Shown here in pieces: positions 25,974 through 34,406 of a stretch of DNA of 39,611 nt. Every line of letters starts with the position of its first letter. Position 1 is the first letter of the stretch. A program made the translations under genes and the position numbers. The notes beneath the pieces are model-generated. The model was not told the DNA's origin. It saw only the letters and a program-made list of their open reading frames with translations, and searched no databases. Source of the stretch: Clostridium neonatale (lineage in GTDB: Bacteria; Bacillota; Clostridia; Clostridiales; Clostridiaceae); the NCBI RefSeq assembly GCF_001458595.1, contig NZ_LN890328.1, forward strand, positions 316,486 to 356,096, in the 5' to 3' direction.

Positions 25974-27254
25974 ATGTTAGATTTAAAATTTGTTAGAGAA
26001 AATCCTGAAATTGTAAAACAAAATATTAAAAATAAGTTTCAAGATTATAAGTTACCACTTGTAGATGAAATAATTGAGCTTGATAAGAAATCTAGAGAAG
26101 CGCAAACAGAAGCAGATAAATTAAGATCAAACAGAAAAACAGTATCTAAGCAAATCGGTGCATTAATGGCTCAAGGTAAAAAAGATGAAGCTGAAAAACT
26201 TAAAGAACAAGTAAATAAAGATGCAGAAACATTAGCAAAACTTGAAGCAGATGAAAGCAGACTTCAAGAAGAAGTAAAAGAAAGAATGATGAAGATACCA
26301 AACATCATCGATCCTTCAGTTCCAATAGGTAAAGATGATAGTGAAAATGTTGAAGTTGAAAAATTTGGGGAACCTAAAGTTCCTGACTTTGAAGTACCAT
26401 ATCACACAGAAATTATGGAAAAATTCAATGGAATAGATCTTGATAGTGCAAGAAAAGTTGCAGGTAATGGATTCTATTATTTAATGGGAGACATAGCAAG
26501 ACTTCATTCGGCTGTAATTTCATATGCAAGAGACTTTATGATAGATAGAGGATTTACATACTGTGTACCTCCATTTATGATAAGAAGTAGCGTAGTTACT
26601 GGCGTTATGAGCTTTGAAGAAATGGATTCAATGATGTACAAAATTGAAGGTGAAGATTTATACTTAATTGGAACAAGTGAACACTCAATGATAGGTAAAT
26701 TTATAGATACAATTCTTGATGAAAAAACTCTTCCTCAAACTTTAACAAGTTATTCACCTTGCTTTAGAAAAGAAAAAGGTGCTCATGGAATCGAAGAAAG
26801 AGGAGTTTATAGAATACATCAATTTGAAAAGCAAGAAATGATAGTTGTATGTAAGCCAGAAGAAAGCAAAGAATGGTTTGAAAAACTTTGGAAGAACACT
26901 GTTGATTTATTCCGTTCATTAGATATACCAGTAAGAACACTTGAATGTTGTTCTGGTGACTTAGCAGATTTAAAGGTTAAGTCAATTGACGTTGAAGCAT
27001 GGTCACCAAGACAAAAGAAATATTTTGAAGTTGGAAGCTGTTCAAATCTTTCAGATGCTCAAGCTAGAAGACTTAAAATACGTATAAATGGTGAAGATGG
27101 AAAGAAATATTTCCCCCATACATTAAATAATACAGTAGTAGCACCACCAAGAATGCTTATAGCATTTTTAGAAAATAACTTAAATGAAGATGGAACTGTA
27201 AATATTCCAGAAGCATTAAGACCATATATGGGTGGAAAAAGTATTTTAAAGTAA
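25974..27254 (+). CDS. serS: Seryl-tRNA synthetase
   Basis: 426 residues, class II. The N-terminal coiled-coil arm (residues about 30-105) carries LDLKFVRENPEIVKQNIKNK and LAKLEADESRLQEEVKERM. LIGTSEHSMIGKFIDTIL holds the TSE motif, SPCFRKEKGAHGIEERGVYR is motif 2, and YFEVGSCSNLSDAQARRLKI follows. Motif 3 reads NNTVVAPPRMLIAFLENN instead of the usual NGSGLAVGRTLVA-LEN: the arginine and LEN are kept, but the first part differs, a variant form. GGAGGG at 25964-25969 supports ATG 25974 over a TTG at 25962. Controlled by the serine T-box upstream. Confidence 0.95.
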   Translation: MLDLKFVRENPEIVKQNIKNKFQDYKLPLVDEIIELDKKSREAQTEADKLRSNRKTVSKQIGALMAQGKKDEAEKLKEQVNKDAETLAKLEADESRLQEEVKERMMKIPNIIDPSVPIGKDDSENVEVEKFGEPKVPDFEVPYHTEIMEKFNGIDLDSARKVAGNGFYYLMGDIARLHSAVISYARDFMIDRGFTYCVPPFMIRSSVVTGVMSFEEMDSMMYKIEGEDLYLIGTSEHSMIGKFIDTILDEKTLPQTLTSYSPCFRKEKGAHGIEERGVYRIHQFEKQEMIVVCKPEESKEWFEKLWKNTVDLFRSLDIPVRTLECCSGDLADLKVKSIDVEAWSPRQKKYFEVGSCSNLSDAQARRLKIRINGEDGKKYFPHTLNNTVVAPPRMLIAFLENNLNEDGTVNIPEALRPYMGGKSILK

Positions 27255-27307
27255 ACACAAAATAAAATTTTTATATTTCATTTTTAATGACATTTGTACA
27301 TTAAATT

Positions 27308-27361
27308 AGGAACCATATCAGAGGAATATGCAAATTCTAATCTGATATGGTTCCTTTTTTA
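27308..27361 (+). terminator. Terminator of serS
   Basis: AGGAACCATATCAGA (27308-27322) pairs perfectly with TCTGATATGGTTCCT (27341-27355), followed by TTTTT. A textbook terminator. Confidence 0.9.
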
Positions 27362-27376
27362 GAAAGAAAAAATAGT

Positions 27377-27478
27377 TTATTCATTATTATTTATTTCAGA
27401 TGCATAGTAATCTATTTTATCATTTAGCTTTTTCATATGGTTATTAAGAGTATTAATTTGAGATTCAAGAAAAAGCAT
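27377..27478 (-). pseudogene. C-terminal fragment of a MerR-family regulator
   Basis: The minus-strand frame reads MLFLESQINTLNNHMKKLND followed by KIDYYASEINNNE, the typical coiled-coil dimerisation helix and the K-I-x-Y-Y end of MerR regulators. The DNA-binding part is missing. It abuts, tail to head, a plus-strand fragment that starts at 27489, so a deletion joined two broken genes here. Confidence 0.5.
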
Positions 27479-27488
27479 TTGCTATTGA

Positions 27489-27809
27489 GCAAGCAAATTT
27501 TTTGTCAGTGCATTTACAGAAGGCTTAGCTATAGAGCTAAAAGAAGCTGATGATAAATTACAAGCAAAAGAATTAGTACCAGCAGCAACCAAAACTAACT
27601 TTGGAAATATTGCTAATGATATAGTTAATTATGATTATGATAATAGTTTTGGAATGTATCATACAGGTAAAGACATGGCTGAATTTCTAGTTGAACTTTA
27701 TGAAAGTGATAAGATTGTAGGAGCTGTAGATAGAGAAACATTTGAATTTAAATTATTAGAGCTTCTTATGCCTTATGCAGGAAATTCAAAGCATAATCAA
27801 AAAATATAA
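27489..27809 (+). pseudogene. 3' fragment of an unknown gene
   Basis: The frame is open for 106 codons after a stop at 27486 but has no start codon with a site until an internal Met. It reads FFVSAFTEGLAIELKEADDK, LVPAATKTNFGNIANDIVNY, then MYHTGKDMAEFLVELYESDK and EFKLLELLMPYAGNSKHN. It looks like the C-terminal part of a soluble helical protein that I cannot name. It is probably not expressed. Confidence 0.5.
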
Positions 27810-27888
27810 CAGATAAATACTTGGCTTTTATATAAATTAAAGCTATAATGTAAAAAATATGTATTTCAAGTTAATTATGGAGGTAAAG

Positions 27889-28158
27889 ATGAAAAATTAT
27901 ATATTAATATATGACGATTGTTGTTTTTATGAAATAGTAACTATATGCTATTATTTGAAATTCACGAATAATAATATTGTATTTTGTTCATTAAATGGTG
28001 AAAAAATTACATGTACGGAAGGGACTACTATTGAAGCCAATAGGGCATTATCAGATATTAAAATAGAAGATGTTTTATCTTTTATTTTACCTGATGAAGA
28101 AGAGGCAGAGCATACTATGTATTTTGGAGAGAGTGTGGATTCATATCGTTTGAAATAA
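27889..28158 (+). CDS. Truncated DJ-1/PfpI-like protein
   Basis: 89 residues. The first part (NYILIYDDCCFYEIVTICYY, LNGEKITCTEGTTIEANRAL, SDIKIEDVLSFILP) matches the N-terminal third of DJ-1/PfpI proteins, where the strand-helix-strand is followed by D-x-D-x-L-x-x-P-G. Then it diverges into EEEAEHTMYFGESVDSYRLK and ends; the nucleophile elbow Cys and His are missing from a domain of about 180 residues. It still has a strong start (GGAGG at 27879-27883), so it may be translated, but as an enzyme it is probably dead. Confidence 0.6.
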   Translation: MKNYILIYDDCCFYEIVTICYYLKFTNNNIVFCSLNGEKITCTEGTTIEANRALSDIKIEDVLSFILPDEEEAEHTMYFGESVDSYRLK

Positions 28159-28183
28159 TATTTTGAAATAAATGGAGATTATT

Positions 28184-28324
28184 ATGTTAATTATATTTAT
28201 AGCTATAGTATTCATTATGTTTTTATTATATTCGTGGCTAAATATATCAATAAAAGAAATTAAAAAACAATTAGATAGTATTGAGGATATGATTAAAGAT
28301 GAGAATAATAAAAACAAGGAATGA
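28184..28324 (+). CDS. Small single-helix membrane protein
   Basis: 46 residues after TGGAGATT. One membrane helix (IIFIAIVFIMFLLYSWLNIS) is followed by a charged, cytoplasmic coiled-coil-like tail (IKEIKKQLDSIEDMIKDENN). No known family; such small anchors are common in clostridia. It lies 25 bases after the truncated DJ-1-like gene and may share its transcript. Confidence 0.5.
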   Translation: MLIIFIAIVFIMFLLYSWLNISIKEIKKQLDSIEDMIKDENNKNKE

Positions 28325-28327
28325 TAA

Positions 28328-28501
28328 ATGTGTTTTATAGTTTTTGATTTTAATCCAAGTAAAAATAAAGAACGTGCATTTTTAAATAAAATATTCTTTT
28401 TAGATGACAATCTGATATTTGTAAATTTACTAATTTTGGGATATTCATATGAAGAAAATAGAAGTACAAAAAAGCTATCTGTTGAAGAAATAGTGTTGTA
28501 G
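28328..28501 (+). pseudogene. C-terminal fragment of a nitroreductase-family gene
   Basis: 57 codons: FDFNPSKNKERAFLNKIFFL, then FVNLLILGYSYEENRSTKKL and SVEEIVL before the stop. The LGY-x-x-EE-(R/K)-x-x-KKL-x-x-EEIV order is the C-terminal end of nitroreductases (I-x-LGYP-x-E). The FMN-binding N-terminal part is missing and there is no ribosome binding site. Confidence 0.55.
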
Positions 28502-28672
28502 TTTATAAGATATTTAAATATTATGCACAATAAAACTTCCTTTATTTTGAATTATAATCATTTTAAGGTATAATTTGAGGTGATATATAAGAAAATTAAT
28601 ATTTAAGATAAATGTATTAATATTAAACTAAGTATAAAAATTTGTACACTATCAAAGATAGGAATGATTATA

Positions 28673-30541
28673 ATGCAATCACTTAAAGTATATGCAAATA
28701 GAAAAAGGAAATATGATTTACTAATAAAAAAGCAGAAGAAATATATGAATAATTTAATCATATCAAAAGTTATTATTGTTATATTAGGAGGAATATCTTT
28801 AATAAGTTTATATTCACTTAAGAATAGTTATTTTTTTATGATTATAGCTATAGTGACTATTATTTTATTATTTTTTTTAGATTCTTTGTATAAAAACGTA
28901 GAAAACAAAAATAAATATACAATAATCTTGCATGATATAAATAAAAATTCTATAGAAAGATTAAATGGCAGATGGAATCTTTTTGATGATACAGGTGAAG
29001 AATTTATAGATGAAAATCATAATTACTCATATGATTTAGATATTTTCGGTAAAAATTCTTTATTTCAATGGATAAATACTTCTAATAGTTATATGGGAAG
29101 GCAAAAGCTTAAGAATGTATTAACAGAAATACCTAAAGACAAACAAGATATTTATGATAGACAAGCAGCTGTTGAAGAGCTTGCAGAAAAAATATATTTT
29201 AGACAAAGACTTGAAACAGAGGGAAAAAAAATTCCTAATAGCAGGCAAGATCCAAATGAACTTTTTTTATGGATGAAACAAAGAAATAAAAGAATAATAG
29301 AAAAACAAGTAATTTTTGTAATATGCATTTTATCAACAGTAACAACAATACTTACAATAACTTTATTTACTAGAATAGTAGCTTTTTTATTTAGTTTTTT
29401 ATTAGATATTCCAATCTTTGTACCTAAAATATTTTATTCAGTACCTTACTATATTCCTGTTTTACTTATTGTTATTCAATTGATTATTTTAATGATAAAA
29501 AAAGAAGATAGAATGAATAATCTCATTATTGCTGAAAGATATAATAACAGTGTAAGCACATATAAAAATATGCTTAGGTATATAGAAAAACATAGATTTA
29601 GATCAAAATATATTATAAATTTATGCAGGGAGCTTTGTAATGCTGATGGTGAAAGCTCATCTAAACAAATAAGTAAATTTTCTAGAATTTGTGAGTGTAT
29701 AGCAAGTAGACGTAATATGGTTTATCTTATTTTGAATCCAATTCTAATGATGGATTATCATTTAAATATTTCTCTCGAAGTATGGAAGAAAAATAGTGGC
29801 GCCAATTTTGAAAATTATCTCAATGTAATAGCTGAATTAGAAGCGTTATGCAGTCTTGCAGTTATTAGATATGATAATCCATGCTGGAGTATGCCTAAAA
29901 TTGAGGATAAAAAAACAAGGATTATAGCTAAGAATATAGGACATCCACTTTTGGGAGAAAAACGGGTGTGCAATAGTATAAAATTAGAAGAACCACATGA
30001 AGTTATTCTTATAACAGGTTCTAATATGTCTGGAAAAAGTACATTTATGAGAACTATTGGAATTAATATTATTTTAGCATATGCAGGAGCACCAGTATGT
30101 GCAGATAAATTTAATTGTCCTATTATTGGCTTGTATACTTGCATGAAAATTAGTGATAATTTGAAAGAAGGAATCTCATCTTTCTATGCAGAAATTCTTA
30201 AAATTAGAAAGATAGTTGAAACTTCAAAAGAAGGAAAGCCAATATTATTTTTATTAGATGAAATTTTTAAAGGAACTAACTCAAAAGACAGGCACACTGG
30301 GGCTAAGGTCTTAATAAAACAATTAAGTAAAAAAGGAAACATTGGATTTGTATCTACTCATGATATAGAATTAGGAGAAATGGAGAAAGAAAGTGATTCA
30401 AGGGTAAAAAACTACCATTTTTCAGAGTATTATGTTGATAACAAGATCTGCTTTGATTATAAATTGAAAACTGGAGTTTCAAATACAAGAAATGCTGTGT
30501 ATTTAATGAAGCTAGCTGGCATTGAAATTGAAAATAAATAG
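28673..30541 (+). CDS. Membrane-anchored MutS-like ATPase
   Basis: 622 residues. Two hydrophobic helices (about 25-65) are followed by the MutS-III-like core (FGKNSLFQWINTSNSYMGRQ, LKNVLTEIP), a second hydrophobic pair near 215-285, the lever/clamp helices and a complete MutS domain V: Walker A GSNMSGKST (449-457), Walker B ILFLLDEIFKGTN with Asp529/Glu530, and the THDIELGEM signature. The mismatch-recognition domain I and the MutS2 Smr domain are absent. Such MutS-V proteins with membrane helices are widespread in Firmicutes and of unknown role; mismatch repair itself is unlikely. ATG 28673 is preferred over 28664, since AGGA touches the latter. Confidence 0.82.
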   Translation: MQSLKVYANRKRKYDLLIKKQKKYMNNLIISKVIIVILGGISLISLYSLKNSYFFMIIAIVTIILLFFLDSLYKNVENKNKYTIILHDINKNSIERLNGRWNLFDDTGEEFIDENHNYSYDLDIFGKNSLFQWINTSNSYMGRQKLKNVLTEIPKDKQDIYDRQAAVEELAEKIYFRQRLETEGKKIPNSRQDPNELFLWMKQRNKRIIEKQVIFVICILSTVTTILTITLFTRIVAFLFSFLLDIPIFVPKIFYSVPYYIPVLLIVIQLIILMIKKEDRMNNLIIAERYNNSVSTYKNMLRYIEKHRFRSKYIINLCRELCNADGESSSKQISKFSRICECIASRRNMVYLILNPILMMDYHLNISLEVWKKNSGANFENYLNVIAELEALCSLAVIRYDNPCWSMPKIEDKKTRIIAKNIGHPLLGEKRVCNSIKLEEPHEVILITGSNMSGKSTFMRTIGINIILAYAGAPVCADKFNCPIIGLYTCMKISDNLKEGISSFYAEILKIRKIVETSKEGKPILFLLDEIFKGTNSKDRHTGAKVLIKQLSKKGNIGFVSTHDIELGEMEKESDSRVKNYHFSEYYVDNKICFDYKLKTGVSNTRNAVYLMKLAGIEIENK

Positions 30542-30620
30542 GTGAAAGTTATTATAAAGTGATTAGAAAATAATGTTTTGGAAATAGATTTAATAAAGAC
30601 ATTATTTTGGAGGGTTAGTC

Positions 30621-30809
30621 ATGGTAAATGAGCTTTATATAACAATATTTAAATTAATATGTATCACAGGTATTTCTCTTTTATTAGCAATGATTAGTGA
30701 GATTTGTACATTAATTGTGTATATGAGAAAATTAAATGAACATATGAAAAAAGCAGTTGTAGTTAATTATAGGCAAAATCATAATTGGGTATCTAATGGT
30801 AATAATTAA
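30621..30809 (+). CDS. Small membrane protein after the MutS-like gene
   Basis: 62 residues behind a strong TTGGAGGG. One long hydrophobic helix (LICITGISLLLAMISEICTL) and a basic C-terminal tail (MRKLNEHMKKAVVVNYRQNH). No family recognised. It starts 80 bases after the MutS-like gene and before the first terminator, so it may be cotranscribed. Confidence 0.55.
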   Translation: MVNELYITIFKLICITGISLLLAMISEICTLIVYMRKLNEHMKKAVVVNYRQNHNWVSNGNN

Positions 30810-30821
30810 TTAAAGTATAAA

Positions 30822-30859
30822 AATTCTAAAATTCCTAAATTTTCAAGAATTTTAGAATT
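30822..30859 (+). terminator. Inverted repeat after the 30621 gene
   Basis: AATTCTAAAATTC (30822-30834) pairs with GAATTTTAGAATT (30847-30859). There is no T run behind it; a stronger terminator follows at 30912. Confidence 0.4.
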
Positions 30860-30911
30860 CATATTCTTAAGAATTTACTTATTTAGCTGAAATTAAGTGA
30901 GATATTAAAAT

Positions 30912-30959
30912 AAAAAGATACGTAATGCATAACGGGCTTGCATTACATATCTTTTTTTA
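30912..30959 (+). terminator. Terminator
   Basis: AAAAAGATA-GTAATGCA (30912-30929) pairs with TGCATTAC-TATCTTTTT (30939-30956) with one mismatch and ends in a run of T. It ends the MutS-like transcription unit. Confidence 0.8.
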
Positions 30960-31106
30960 TCCTAATTTAAAAATGATCAGCAAATATAAATGCTTTATCA
31001 TTACTACTGTTTATACCTATGGCAATAATATTGAAAATGAGATTAAAAAAAGAGAATAAAAATAAATGCGATTTTGAAATAGAAATTCAAGTGATATTCA
31101 AATTAA

Positions 31107-31412
31107 CAATATAACACTAGTTATGCTGAAATTAATTCTAAGAAATATGTTATAATTTCAGCTTTTATTGAAGCAGAATATACTGATGCATCAACATTGA
31201 CTTTCACTCATAAAACATGGAACTATATTCATGATGAGCAAGATAAGAGGATTATAGGCTTGTAGCATACTCACCCTAATTAGGGGATTTTTATCCAATT
31301 ATTATATATTTATCCACATTTTTTAAACCTCCAATGGCAAATAGCGTATGTTGTTGATCTTATAGCAGAAACAAGAGGGGGCAATGGAAAAACTATAGTT
31401 AGGGAAAATTGA
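31107..31412 (+). pseudogene. Fragment of a JAB/MPN-domain gene with two internal TAG codons
   Basis: One frame reads KKYVIISAFIEAEYTDASTL, TFTHKTWNYIHDEQDKRIIG, L, TAG, HTHPN, TAG, GIF and later LQWQIAYVVDLIAETRGGNG. It follows JAB1/MPN-type metalloprotease-like proteins, whose core motif reads G-W-Y-H-T-H-P; the two zinc-binding histidines are kept. Both interruptions are amber codons within seven codons. There is no start, and the first part of the domain is missing. Decay is the simplest reading. Confidence 0.6.
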
Positions 31413-31488
31413 TAAAAAATCAAATCCAAATTATCTTAGCAAGCATAATATATTTATAAAGTATTTAAATATGGTGTATGGAGGCTTA

Positions 31489-31983
31489 ATGAAGAAATAT
31501 ATTAAAAAAGCTATGCTTAAATTTGATGGCGACCTTGAAATCTTAAAAAATCCAAGCTATATAGTTATTCATCATACTGGAGAAATAGGATGGGATGTTT
31601 ATAAAACTCATGAATACCATAAATCCTTGGGATGGAAAGGGATTGGATATAACTATTTTATAGAAGAGGATGGACGAATAATAGAAGGAAGAGGAATGCA
31701 TGTAGGAGCTCATACTAAAGGGCTGAATAATATATCAATAGGAATTTGTATGTCAGGAAATTTTGATTTGAATTATCCTTCAGAAGAACAAAGAAAATCC
31801 TTGTATAGACTATGTAAAATATTTATGAATAAATATAGTATACCAATAGATAAAGTTATAGGTCATAGGGAAGTTGAAGGCGTAAATAAAAGTTGCCCAG
31901 GATACAATTTTGATATGAATAAATTTAGAGAAAGTTTATCTAGTACTTTTCATAAAATGATAAAGGCTTTGATAACAGTATAA
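31489..31983 (+). CDS. N-acetylmuramoyl-L-alanine amidase (Amidase_2 type)
   Basis: 164 residues of the zinc-dependent amidase/PGRP fold that cuts between muramic acid and L-Ala in peptidoglycan. SYIVIHHTGEIGWDVYKTHE holds the first zinc His and YHKSLGWKGIGYNYFIEEDG the family core; GAHTKGLNNISIGICMSGNF follows, and GHREVEGVNKSCPG provides the second zinc His and the zinc Cys. There is no signal peptide and no wall-binding domain, as in phage endolysins. ATG 31489 lies behind TGGAGG at 31479-31484; an in-frame ATG at 31471 precedes that site. Between two decayed genes, it may be a prophage leftover that is still intact. Confidence 0.85.
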   Translation: MKKYIKKAMLKFDGDLEILKNPSYIVIHHTGEIGWDVYKTHEYHKSLGWKGIGYNYFIEEDGRIIEGRGMHVGAHTKGLNNISIGICMSGNFDLNYPSEEQRKSLYRLCKIFMNKYSIPIDKVIGHREVEGVNKSCPGYNFDMNKFRESLSSTFHKMIKALITV

Positions 31984-31997
31984 TAAATTATTCTATA

Positions 31998-32263
31998 ACA
32001 CAACATTCTTATAATAAATATTATCTCCATAGCTATGCAAATAATAATCCATCTATTTATGTAGTTGATGCGATGCCAAGACAATAGACATTAATCATTA
32101 CGCATGTGAAAAATTGTTAGATTATATAAAAGTATGTGAAGCACGTTCAGTATTTAAAAGAGATGTTAATCTTAATAAGGGTGACAAGATAATGAAATTA
32201 ATTACATGTACTTATGAGACTGATAATTCACATACTCTAGTTAAAACAAAACTTATTAATTAG
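31998..32263 (+). pseudogene. Decayed sortase gene (class B-like C-terminus)
   Basis: Two frames together read HSYNKYYLHSYANNNPSIYV, then after a shift near 32070 INHYACEKLLDYIKVCEARS, VFKRDVNLNKGDKIMKLITC, TYETDNSHTLVKTKLIN and stop. The end LITC-x-Y-E..H-T-L-V resembles the TL-x-TC and following Arg motif of sortases, here with LITC and no clear Arg. The N-terminal half with signal anchor and catalytic His is missing. Confidence 0.45.
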
Positions 32264-32349
32264 AGTTCTTTAACCAATTAAAATATTGAATAAACTGAAT
32301 TAAATTAAGGAAATATAGAAATAGCAAAAGAATTTATATATCTGAATTA

Positions 32350-32399
32350 ATAGCCTAAACAATTAGTTATAATAATTATTAATTATGGTATTAGGCTAT
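32350..32399 (+). promoter_or_regulatory. Hairpin before hcp
   Basis: ATAGCCTAA (32350-32358) pairs with TTAGGCTAT (32391-32399), with a 32-base AT loop, ending 64 bases before the hcp start. It has no T run, so a role in hcp regulation or simply in ending upstream transcripts is open. Confidence 0.35.
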
Positions 32400-32463
32400 G
32401 TTGGTGATTTCTAATGCTTTAATAAAGAAGAACATAAAAATAAAGATAGGAGTGGAAATAGTT

Positions 32464-34137
32464 ATGGGAAATAATATGGATATTGAATATCCAATGTTTT
32501 GTTATCAGTGTGAGCAAACAGCAGGGGGAAAAGGGTGCACTAAGCTTGGCGTATGCGGCAAAACACCAGAAGTTGCAAACCTTCAGGATTTATTGATATT
32601 TCAGATAAAAGGAATAAGTTGCTATGCAAATGAAATAATTAAGAAAGGTGAAAATGTAGATAAATCAATAGTTAGTTTTATTGAAAACAGCTTATTTACA
32701 ACACTTACAAATGTCAATTTTGATGCTGATGTTCATGTTGAAATGCTCAAACAGTCTCAAAAAATAAAAGATGAATTAAAAAAGAAAGTTGGAAAAATTA
32801 AAAATGATACTGCGCATGTTACATATACCTTAAGCGACAGCAAGTCTGAGATGCTTAAGGATTCAAAAATAGCAGGAATTATGTATGATAAAGAGTTAGA
32901 CCCTGACATACGTTCACTAAGGCAGACTATAGTATATGGATTAAAAGGAATAAGTGCATATGGACATCAGGCAAGGGAACTTGGATATTATGATGATGAA
33001 GTTGATAACTTTTATGTGAGGGCTCTTGAAGCAGTATGTGATGACAATTTAACTGTTGAAGACCTTATAAGATGGACTATGAGAACAGGTGAAATGAGCA
33101 TTGCTGTAATGAAAAAATTAGATGAAGCTAATACTACTGTTTATAAAAATCCAGAACCTCATAAGGTTAATGTACATATTAAAAAAGGTCCTTTTATAAT
33201 AGTCTCAGGACATGATTTGAAGGATTTGGAGATGATTCTTGAGCAGACAGAAGGTAAGGGCATAAATATATATACTCATGGAGAAATGTTACCTTGTCAT
33301 GGATATCCTGAACTAAAAAAATATAAGCATCTTGTAGGAAACTATGGAGGAGCATGGCAGGACCAACAGAAAGAATTTGACAACATTCCAGGATGTATTT
33401 TAATGACTACAAACTGTCTGATGAAGCCAAGAGATTCTTACAAAGATAGAATATTTACCACCAATGTAGTGGGATGGGACGGAGTGCAATTTATAGGCAA
33501 AAATGAAAATGGTCAGAAAGATTTTACTCCAATAATAGAAAAAGCTTTAGAACTTGGAGGATTTAAGGAAGATCAAGAGCCACATGAAATACTTGTAGGT
33601 TTTGGTCATCATGCAACATTAAGTCATGCAGAAGAAATTGTTAGTGCAGTTAAAGACGGAAAAGTAAGGCACTTCTTTGTAATAGGTGGATGTGATGGTG
33701 CTAGGCCAGGAAGAAATTATTATACTGAATTTGCTACTAAGGTTCCAGAAGACTGTATTATCTTAACACTTGCATGTGGCAAATATAGATTTAATAAGAT
33801 TAATTTTGGGGAAGTTGCAGGGCTTCCAAGACTTCTTGATGTTGGTCAATGTAATGATGTATATTCTGCAGTGAGAATAGCAACAGTACTTGCAGATGCA
33901 TTTGAAACTGATGTAAACAGCTTACCACTTTCTATAATATTATCATGGTATGAACAAAAAGCTGTTGCAGATTTGCTTGCACTATTATCCTTAGGAATAA
34001 AGGGGATGTATATAGGACCATCACTTCCAGCATTCTTTAGTCCAAATGTTCTTCAATATTTAGTTGATACATTTGACTTAAAGCCAATAAGTATACCAGA
34101 TGATGATTTAAAATCATGTCTAAAACAAGAAATTTAA
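32464..34137 (+). CDS. hcp: Hydroxylamine reductase, hybrid cluster protein
   Basis: 557 residues from this start. A cytoplasmic Fe-S enzyme that reduces hydroxylamine to ammonia in vitro; in cells it is linked to NO and nitrosative stress. The N-terminal cysteines 13, 16, 25 and 31 (MFCYQCEQTAGGKGCTKLGV, CG) bind the cubane cluster. Ligands of the hybrid cluster are in VSGHDLKDLEMILEQTEGKG, THGEMLPCHGYPELKKYKHL, MTTNCLM, VIGGCDGARPGRNYYTEF and LACGKYRFN. AGGAGTGG at 32447-32454 supports ATG 32464 over an upstream ATG at 32398. No Hcr reductase gene is adjacent. Confidence 0.95.
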   Translation: MGNNMDIEYPMFCYQCEQTAGGKGCTKLGVCGKTPEVANLQDLLIFQIKGISCYANEIIKKGENVDKSIVSFIENSLFTTLTNVNFDADVHVEMLKQSQKIKDELKKKVGKIKNDTAHVTYTLSDSKSEMLKDSKIAGIMYDKELDPDIRSLRQTIVYGLKGISAYGHQARELGYYDDEVDNFYVRALEAVCDDNLTVEDLIRWTMRTGEMSIAVMKKLDEANTTVYKNPEPHKVNVHIKKGPFIIVSGHDLKDLEMILEQTEGKGINIYTHGEMLPCHGYPELKKYKHLVGNYGGAWQDQQKEFDNIPGCILMTTNCLMKPRDSYKDRIFTTNVVGWDGVQFIGKNENGQKDFTPIIEKALELGGFKEDQEPHEILVGFGHHATLSHAEEIVSAVKDGKVRHFFVIGGCDGARPGRNYYTEFATKVPEDCIILTLACGKYRFNKINFGEVAGLPRLLDVGQCNDVYSAVRIATVLADAFETDVNSLPLSIILSWYEQKAVADLLALLSLGIKGMYIGPSLPAFFSPNVLQYLVDTFDLKPISIPDDDLKSCLKQEI

Positions 34138-34153
34138 AATAATGAAGAATAAT

Positions 34154-34195
34154 AGCATTATTAGATAAATAAAAATATCTGATAATGCTTTTTTA
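34154..34195 (+). terminator. Terminator of hcp
   Basis: AGCATTATTAGA (34154-34165) pairs with TCTGATAATGCT (34178-34189) through one wobble pair, followed by TTTTT. The rest of the 270-base gap to the next gene holds no recognisable gene. Confidence 0.8.
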
Positions 34196-34406
34196 CACTA
34201 AAAGTTAATAAACGAAAGAGTAAAACAAAAGATTTTATTCATATAAACTTAGTTAAAATATAATATATAACTAAAATTAAATATTATCTGAAAAATTAAA
34301 GTGAAATGGTATAATACAACGATAATTATATAGAATATACGTTTATAAATTAATTAAATGAAGCATTTTAATTAAATAGCATATGTAATAGAAAGGAGTA
34401 TTAGAA

